The notes beneath the pieces are model-generated. The model worked only from the letters and a program-made list of their open reading frames with translations. It was not told the DNA's origin and did not search any database. From contig JAEOTK010000185.1 of NCBI GenBank assembly GCA_016839875.1, positions 1 through 15,569 of the forward strand: a stretch of DNA of 15,569 nucleotides, read 5' to 3'. A program made the position numbers and the translations under genes. Position 1 is the first letter of the stretch, and every line of letters begins with the position of its first letter. This DNA comes from Candidatus Heimdallarchaeota archaeon. Its GTDB lineage: Archaea > Asgardarchaeota > Heimdallarchaeia > Heimdallarchaeales > Heimdallarchaeaceae. Below, in pieces: positions 13,693 through 15,569 of the stretch.

Positions 13693-15225
13693 ATGTCTGA
13701 ATATAATGCTATCACCGTTATCCTGTTCAAACAAGTAAGAGGTAAATATCAGTTCTACTTGGTTAAACGTGGAGAAGATCTCCCAGTTATGCCATCAAGT
13801 TGGACTTCTATTACTGGTCTAGTAACCGATAGTGACCAAGAAATGTGCAATTATTTCCAAAACAAATATGGTGAGATATGTGAAGACATGCTAAATCATC
13901 TAGTTGTGATACGTTTATTATTCGAAAGAAATCTGCTTCCTGTTGATATCAGTAAATCAGCAACTCTATCTGAAGGAGAGGTTTATCAGAATCTAAATGA
14001 AATGGATCCCGGATTGTTGAATGTTTTCTGCCATTCCATGATTCCAGCTGGAAATTCTAGTATGACAGATGGTCAAAATATTTTCAATGTAAAATACTAT
14101 CTCTTTATTTCCCAAACTCCAAAGATTTTCAAGAGGATAAAATTAGTGAAAACATCTTCTGTATACACAGCTCCTGAAGAATTGATGGAAGCAAAAGGAA
14201 AATGGTTTTCTATCGAAAAGATTACCAAAAAGTATGAGAGATTAGAAGGATTGTTTAGCCCTAGTTTAATTCATCTAATTCAAATCTTGAGAAGTAATAA
14301 ACTAAACATATCAGAAGCTATAAGGGAACGCACAACTTTACTGGATAAGTACTCTTATATCAACCGACACATCTTTCCTTTTATCTGGAAGTTCCCAACT
14401 CCTTCTCCTCTGCTTCCTCCATATCAAACAACAAATATCTATGTGGTTGGAAATGAGCACAAATATATCGTTGATCCTGGTGCAAACAGTTCAACCGATT
14501 TAAAACGATTAGAGGATTTTATAGAAGACAATAGAGACGAAATTGAAGGAATTCTATTAACTAACAGCAATGCTGATCACTGTAATCAAGCATTATACTT
14601 GAAAGAAAAATACCAATTTTCAATTGGTGCATCAGAAGAAACTGCTGAAGTTTTGAAAAAGGATGGTTTTACTATTGATAATATTCTTCACGAGGGTTCA
14701 AGAATATCTCTTGGAACTTATGAACCCATGGGAATAGAGAAATGGGAAATAGAAACAATCGAATTGCCAGGTGTTTCTAAGTGTTCAATTGGCTTTTGGG
14801 ATCCTAGAGGTTTACTCATCACAGGTATAGCGCTACATCATAATCTCACATCTGCACCTGCTATCTATACTGGTTCCTATCTTGACTTAGCAGAAAGCCT
14901 TCAAAAACTCAACAAATATCCTGCAAAATTTGCGATTTCAGCACATGGGATCATAATGTCTAATGTCAAAAAATCTCTCTCAAAAAACATTAAGAGAATG
15001 AAAGCTAGTGAGCAAGAAATAATTAGTTTACTAAAGAAGGAGATCACCAAATCTGAACAGCTAATTGAAATTATTAGTTCAGAAAGAACACCTGAAAGAA
15101 AACGTCATACTAGAAGTGCAGTTATAGCAAATCTAGAAAAACTAGCAGATGAAGGAAAAGTGATCAAGAGAGGAGAAGACTATTTCTGGAAAACAAAGAA
15201 GAATTCTTCTACTCAACTAAAGTAA
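13693..15225 (+). CDS. Degenerate Nudix-like / metallo-beta-lactamase-fold fusion with winged-helix tail (likely pseudoenzyme)
   Basis: The protein has 510 residues and three parts. Residues 4-200 resemble the NUDT19-type Nudix fold (A-I-T-V-I-L-F, L-V-K-R-G-E-D-L-P-V-M-P-S-S-W), but the Nudix box R-E-x-x-E-E is R74-L-L-F-E-R-N, with two of the three metal-binding Glu gone. Residues 225-430 match the LACTB2-like metallo-beta-lactamase fold (Y-I-V-D-P-G-A-N at 258-265, L-L-T at 288-290). There the zinc motif H-x-H-x-D-H reads N291-S-N-A-D-H296, the H-T-P-G-H strand reads E-L-P-G-V361, and the Asp of T-G-D reads I379. Only D295, H296 and H418 remain. Residues 438-500 fit the LACTB2 winged helix (I-A-N-L-E-K-L-A-D-E-G-K-V). 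Hydrolase activity is therefore unlikely; binding of a nucleotide or RNA, or a scaffold role, is possible. The frame is intact and a paralogue follows, so this is not simple decay. Confidence 0.8.
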   Translation: MSEYNAITVILFKQVRGKYQFYLVKRGEDLPVMPSSWTSITGLVTDSDQEMCNYFQNKYGEICEDMLNHLVVIRLLFERNLLPVDISKSATLSEGEVYQNLNEMDPGLLNVFCHSMIPAGNSSMTDGQNIFNVKYYLFISQTPKIFKRIKLVKTSSVYTAPEELMEAKGKWFSIEKITKKYERLEGLFSPSLIHLIQILRSNKLNISEAIRERTTLLDKYSYINRHIFPFIWKFPTPSPLLPPYQTTNIYVVGNEHKYIVDPGANSSTDLKRLEDFIEDNRDEIEGILLTNSNADHCNQALYLKEKYQFSIGASEETAEVLKKDGFTIDNILHEGSRISLGTYEPMGIEKWEIETIELPGVSKCSIGFWDPRGLLITGIALHHNLTSAPAIYTGSYLDLAESLQKLNKYPAKFAISAHGIIMSNVKKSLSKNIKRMKASEQEIISLLKKEITKSEQLIEIISSERTPERKRHTRSAVIANLEKLADEGKVIKRGEDYFWKTKKNSSTQLK

Positions 15226-15249
15226 ATTGTTCAAGAATCTGTTTCTCCA

Positions 15250-15256
15250 TTTTTTT
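15250..15256 (+). terminator. T7 tract after the Nudix/MBL-like gene
   Basis: A run of seven T starts 25 nt after the stop, without a convincing hairpin before it. U-tracts alone can terminate archaeal transcription. It precedes the promoter of the next gene, so the two paralogues are probably separate transcripts. Confidence 0.35.
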
Positions 15257-15266
15257 GTAAGAGAAG

Positions 15267-15276
15267 TTAAATAATA
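15267..15276 (+). promoter_or_regulatory. TATA box of the second Nudix-like paralogue
   Basis: TTAAATAATA, preceded by AGAGAAG, lies about 30 nt before the ATG at 15302, as in the upstream paralogue, predicting a very short leader. Confidence 0.45.
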
Positions 15277-15301
15277 GCTATTTTTCTCTTAAAATAAGCA
15301 T

Positions 15302-15569
15302 ATGCCAATTCACGACGTAGTTGCAGTGATATTCTTCAGAAAAAGAAAAGGGAAATACTATTTCTTCTTGACAAAGAAAGGTTCCAATCTCCCTTTATTT
15401 CCTTCATCATGGTCTATTGTTGGCAGTACAATTCTACCTGAAGATAGAGAGACTGTGAAAAGACTTCAAGATCGATTTGGTGAAATTTCTCCTAATATGC
15501 TCCAGAACACTACTGCCATGAGGATTGTCTTTGAAAGAAATCTTGTTAGAATTGGTGACTTAATTGATC
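15302..15569 (+). CDS. Second degenerate Nudix-like paralogue (partial, C-terminus off the window)
   Basis: The ATG at 15302 opens a frame of 89 codons to the right edge. The product aligns with the N-terminus of the 510-residue protein upstream without large gaps: V-A-V-I-F-F for T-V-I-L-F, L-T-K-K-G-S-N-L-P-L-F-P-S-S-W for its L-V-K-R-G counterpart, F-G-E-I-S-P-N-M-L for Y-G-E-I-C-E-D-M-L, and M-R-I-V-F-E-R-N-L for I-R-L-L-F-E-R-N-L. The Nudix-box Glu residues are lost in the same positions (R-I-V-F-E-R-N). Whether an MBL-like domain follows cannot be seen. A tandem duplication is the simplest origin, although the copies have diverged strongly. Confidence 0.85.
   Translation, partial: MPIHDVVAVIFFRKRKGKYYFFLTKKGSNLPLFPSSWSIVGSTILPEDRETVKRLQDRFGEISPNMLQNTTAMRIVFERNLVRIGDLID

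Noticed and set aside
1..15569. CRISPR arrays, tRNA or rRNA genes, insertion sequences
   Set aside because: I saw no regularly spaced repeats, no cloverleaf-like stretch and no transposase or integrase frame on either strand.

Overview
The window looks archaeal, most probably from an AT-rich Asgard-type genome. TATA-like boxes lie about 25 nt before most starts. Most genes look leaderless or nearly so, and only one has a clear Shine-Dalgarno sequence. There are also three secreted right-handed beta-helix proteins with the G-x-G-T-x-x-D-P-(Y/F)-(I/R)-I-E-N signature and a W-S-D...Y-P-L end, a type I associate with Asgard and related archaea. The exact lineage is inference.

Left part (1-3621, all genes on the minus strand): a surface protein with calcium-loop (FG-GAP/VCBS-like) repeats runs off the left edge (1116 to 1). 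It is followed by a small four-helix membrane protein (1767-1351), a beta-helix surface protein (3096-1954) and a 155-residue protein with a possible zinc site (3621-3154). The last two share the same promoter layout, TATATA-N3-TGTAGACA, so they are probably co-regulated. Two of these genes end in perfect hairpins followed by U-tracts.

Middle (3741-11140, plus strand): a large TPR protein with a C-terminal longin/roadblock-like domain (3741-6191), a beta-helix/zinc-ribbon membrane fusion (6487-8088), a four-helix membrane protein (8280-8885), an N4/N6-type DNA methylase-like protein with an altered catalytic motif (8973-9644) and a third beta-helix surface protein (9716-11140).

Right part (11159-15569): a DegV fatty-acid-binding protein (12064-11159) is divergent from IMP dehydrogenase guaB (12192-13619). 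Then come two tandem paralogues whose Nudix-like N-termini are degenerate. The first (13693-15225) continues into a metallo-beta-lactamase fold that has lost most metal ligands and a winged-helix tail; the second (15302 onward) runs off the right edge.

The most unexpected signal is outside the genes. Two intergenic stretches about 5 kb apart (1162-1291 and 6213-6349) are broken relics of the last ~40 codons of what looks like an SDR-type L-threonine 3-dehydrogenase gene. In their best-aligned 44 bases, six of seven differences fall at third codon positions. The other notable points are the shared operator-like motif and the tandem, apparently catalytically dead Nudix/MBL fusion family. Functionally the window mixes cell-surface proteins, purine synthesis and unknown genes; it has no single obvious pathway.
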